Source: Arthrobacter sp. (GTDB lineage Bacteria; Actinomycetota; Actinomycetes; Actinomycetales; Micrococcaceae). Taken from it: a stretch of DNA of 25,965 bases. The notes under the pieces were generated by a model. That model was given only the letters and a program-made list of their open reading frames with translations, was not told the DNA's origin and ran no database searches. This document shows, piece after piece, positions 23,087 to 25,965 of the stretch (position 1 is its first letter; the number at the start of each line of letters is the position of its first letter). The position numbers and the translations under genes are program-made. Location: assembly GCA_030146405.1 (NCBI GenBank), contig JASLBS010000016.1, forward strand, positions 1 to 25,965. Reading direction: 5' to 3'.

Positions 23087-23092
23087 GACCTG

Positions 23093-23121
23093 ATCGTAAG
23101 CATGCTGATGACGGCACGTCA
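23093..23121 (-). promoter_or_regulatory. Candidate leaderless promoter of the membrane protein gene
   Basis: On the minus strand a -35-like TGACGT (23121-23116; GTGACG one base further out aligns better), then TACGAT (23098-23093) ending six bases before ATG 23086. This pattern supports the 23086 start. Confidence 0.45.
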
Positions 23122-23137
23122 CGTGGGAGGTTACGGG

Positions 23138-23166
23138 TTACGCTCCGGATGCCGGGTCCGTAGACT
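23138..23166 (+). promoter_or_regulatory. Candidate promoter of the 47-codon ORF
   Basis: TTACGC (23138-23143), a 17-base spacer, TAGACT (23161-23166), about 45 bases before the ATG. The -10 is good, the -35 poor. Confidence 0.35.
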
Positions 23167-23211
23167 GATGCTAAGGGAGCTTACCTTCCCTGGAACCGAA
23201 AGGACGAGTGC

Positions 23212-23355
23212 ATGTCAGAGAACCCCGGCGACGACGACCGCAGCCACAACGAAGCACCGGCGGAGGGGGGCGCGGACAGCGGCCCGGAGCAGATCAGGGT
23301 GCACGCGGAGGCGCCCGCCGAGGGAGCCGACCCGGACGATGAGCCCGACTCCTGA
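23212..23355 (+). CDS. Small acidic protein, 47 residues
   Basis: A short frame from ATG 23212 to TGA 23355, with the ribosome site GAAAGGAC nine or so bases upstream. The product MSENPGDDDRSHNEAPAEGG... is rich in Glu, Asp, Ala, Gly and Pro, without hydrophobic stretches, and so is predicted disordered. Third codon positions are almost all G or C, like the resident genes. A promoter-like -10 precedes it and a strong hairpin follows 37 bp later, so the transcript would be only about 260 bases. I do not recognise the family; small acidic proteins of this kind are easily missed by annotation. An sRNA with a fortuitous ORF is the alternative. Confidence 0.55.
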   Translation: MSENPGDDDRSHNEAPAEGGADSGPEQIRVHAEAPAEGADPDDEPDS

Positions 23356-23378
23356 CAGCAGAACAGTAGAACGAAGCA

Positions 23379-23433
23379 CGACGAAACAGAGGAAGGACCG
23401 GCCTGATGGGCTGGTCCTTTACTCTGTTCGTCG
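23379..23433. terminator. Long bidirectional terminator dyad
   Basis: The inner stem AAGGACCGGCC (23393-23403) pairs with 23409-23419 (one G-U), loop TGATG, then TT. An outer stem CGACGAAACAGAG (23379-23391) pairs with CTCTGTTCGTCG (23422-23433) with one bulged A. On both strands the core is followed by T-rich bases, fitting two convergent short genes. Confidence 0.8.
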
Positions 23434-23454
23434 CTGTAACCTTCGCGTGCGCCG

Positions 23455-23664
23455 TCAGCGCGTCCCGTCGACGACTTCGCCGTACGGGACCTCCTCGGAG
23501 GTCTCAGCTCCGCGATCGGTGGCCTGGCTGCTGATCAGGATGCCGTGCTTGCCTTCGGCTACGGATTGCTTCATGACCATGAGCACCACCTCGGCAAAGC
23601 CCTCGTCCTGGGCCTCGAGGAAGCTGATGTAGGTGGGCGGGAAATTCTCGGGAACTGTGAGCAT
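23455..23664 (-). CDS. Hypothetical protein, 69 residues
   Basis: A short soluble protein, MLTVPENFPPTYISFLEAQDE..., with no signal peptide or membrane helix and a mixed alpha/beta look (FAEVVLMVMKQSVAEGKHGILISS). I do not recognise it. The ATG at 23664 has no Shine-Dalgarno, but TAGCGT ends exactly six bases upstream, so a leaderless mRNA is likely. It is divergent from the catalase gene (194-bp gap) and convergent with the 47-codon ORF, sharing its terminator dyad. Codon bias is like that of the neighbours. Confidence 0.6.
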   Translation of the reverse strand: MLTVPENFPPTYISFLEAQDEGFAEVVLMVMKQSVAEGKHGILISSQATDRGAETSEEVPYGEVVDGTR

Positions 23665-23670
23665 GCCCCA

Positions 23671-23676
23671 ACGCTA
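23671..23676 (-). promoter_or_regulatory. Candidate leaderless -10 box (TAGCGT)
   Basis: TAGCGT on the minus strand ends six bases before ATG 23664. No -35 recognised. Confidence 0.4.
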
Positions 23677-23752
23677 CTCGCAGCCGTGGACGCCCGCCGG
23701 ACATTCCTGCTCCTCCTGGAGCACTCGCACAGGCACCGCGCAGATACTAAGG

Positions 23753-23781
23753 TTGCTGACCACCTGCGCCTTCGGTAGCGT
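23753..23781 (+). promoter_or_regulatory. Candidate catalase promoter
   Basis: TTGCTG (23753-23758), a 17-base spacer, TAGCGT (23776-23781). A start near 23788 would leave a leader of about 70 bases ending in a perfect AAGGAG ribosome site. No clear OxyR, PerR or FurA-type operator is visible. Confidence 0.4.
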
Positions 23782-23858
23782 CGGAACCGGATGCAGGGAA
23801 ACCTGCGGAGCGCCCCGCGCTGCTCGAAGAGTGCAGTGCCTGCTGTAAGGAGAATTCC

Positions 23859-25520
<1,662 letters not shown>

Positions 25521-25528
25521 GTTCCGCC

Positions 25529-25565
25529 CGAGGAAGCGCCGGCGCTCAGCGTCGGCGCTTCCTCG
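25529..25565. terminator. Terminator after catalase
   Basis: CGAGGAAGCGCCG (25529-25541) pairs perfectly with 25553-25565, with an 11-base loop. It overlaps the last codons of the convergent small membrane protein gene. No long T-run. Confidence 0.75.
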
Positions 25566-25818
25566 CCGTCTGGCGTCCGATCTCGGCGACGGCTGCGGCG
25601 GCGATGACGAGTGAGAGCACGACGGCGGCGAGCATCATGTACAGCAGGATCAACGTGGTCATCGGGGACGCTGCGCCGTGCAGGATCCGGAGCCCGCCGA
25701 GAAGTCCGACGGCCCAGAAGATGCCGACCCCCGCGAGCGCGTAGGCCGCCCGTCGACTCCCACGATGAAAACCCATACTCCGAGCACACTGCACCAGGAG
25801 ACCTTGCCACTGATTCAT
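25546..25818 (-). CDS. Small membrane protein, two helices, unknown function
   Basis: From ATG 25818 it has 90 residues; ATG 25776 (MGFHRGSRRAAYAL...) gives 76 and has GGAG just one base before it, so either start is possible. Two hydrophobic segments are clear, AAYALAGVGIFWAVGLLGGLRIL and TTLILLYMMLAAVVLSLVIAAAAVA, with basic residues before the first (HRGSRR) and after the last (RKRRR), putting both ends in the cytoplasm. I do not recognise the family. Its stop lies inside the catalase terminator. Confidence 0.6.
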   Translation of the reverse strand: MNQWQGLLVQCARSMGFHRGSRRAAYALAGVGIFWAVGLLGGLRILHGAASPMTTLILLYMMLAAVVLSLVIAAAAVAEIGRQTARKRRR

Positions 25819-25888
25819 ACATCAACTATGGAGGCGGCGCCGGCCATCCCCGCCCGCCCCGCATATCGTGTCCCTCACATGATCAGGG

Positions 25889-25921
25889 GCCCGGGACGCG
25901 TGCTGTGATCAGCGTCCGGGC
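25889..25921. terminator. Hairpin at the right edge
   Basis: GCCCGGGACGC (25889-25899) pairs with GCGTCCGGGC (25912-25921) with one bulged G and a 12-base loop. It overlaps the stop codon of the possible gene that enters from the right. Confidence 0.5.
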
Positions 25922-25965
25922 GTACGACGGAAGCGCGAGGCCAGGCGCCAGCCTCCGGTCACCCC
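25909..25965 (-). CDS. Possible C-terminal end of a gene entering from the right
   Basis: On the minus strand the frame from the window edge reads GVTGGWRLASRFRRTPGR and stops at TGA (25911-25909), with mostly G/C third positions. Eighteen residues are too few to identify it. A hairpin at the stop supports a real gene end, but chance cannot be excluded. Confidence 0.3.
   Translation of the reverse strand, partial: GVTGGWRLASRFRRTPGR

Overview
The window is ordinary chromosomal DNA from a high-GC Gram-positive actinobacterium, most likely of the Micrococcaceae (Arthrobacter-like). The evidence is strong G/C bias at third codon positions, many GTG starts, actinobacterial families (DUF3027, DUF3263, LytR_C, WXG100, bacterial XPB helicase), a solitary groEL with a GGM-type tail and CIRCE operators, and a FemAB-type peptidoglycan bridge ligase. 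The serC / MFS / csp / XPB grouping resembles the Rv0861c-Rv0884c neighbourhood of Mycobacterium tuberculosis as recalled; no search was run. I see no phage, insertion sequence, CRISPR array, tRNA, rRNA or defence island.

Left part (1-7.9 kb): the 3' end of serC runs convergently into an MFS exporter gene, which lies downstream of a DUF3027 gene and a cold-shock gene on the minus strand. On the plus strand come a small two-helix membrane protein, a large helicase-associated protein and an XPB-type helicase; the last two overlap and are probably co-translated. Middle (7.9-12.6 kb): a PhoP/PhoR-like two-component system, then a lone WXG100 (EsxA/B-like) gene, a strong terminator, and convergent groEL controlled by two CIRCE operators. 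Next (12.7-17.6 kb): a TM2-domain protein with a repetitive Gly/Tyr/Asn/Gln tail; a minus-strand operon DUF3263 - LytR_C - GNAT with a good promoter; uracil-DNA glycosylase; and a ThrE-type Ser/Thr exporter.

Right part (17.6-26 kb): a FemX/MurM-like ligase lies upstream of thrE. Divergent from it is a coupled pair, aldo/keto reductase plus NAD-dependent epimerase. Then come an acidic protein behind a large palindrome, an Old Yellow Enzyme, a small membrane protein, a 47-codon acidic ORF, a 69-codon hypothetical gene, a monofunctional catalase, a small membrane protein, and possibly the last codons of another minus-strand gene.

Housekeeping and stress functions dominate: serine synthesis, DNA repair, protein folding, peroxide and electrophile detoxification, wall building. 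The points most worth a second look are recurring TANNNT boxes 6-7 nt before start codons (predicted leaderless mRNAs), the PhoPR-like pair beside an orphan WXG100 gene, the XPB plus partner operon, the double CIRCE, and several large dyads at gene ends. I did not find a convincing previously undescribed system.
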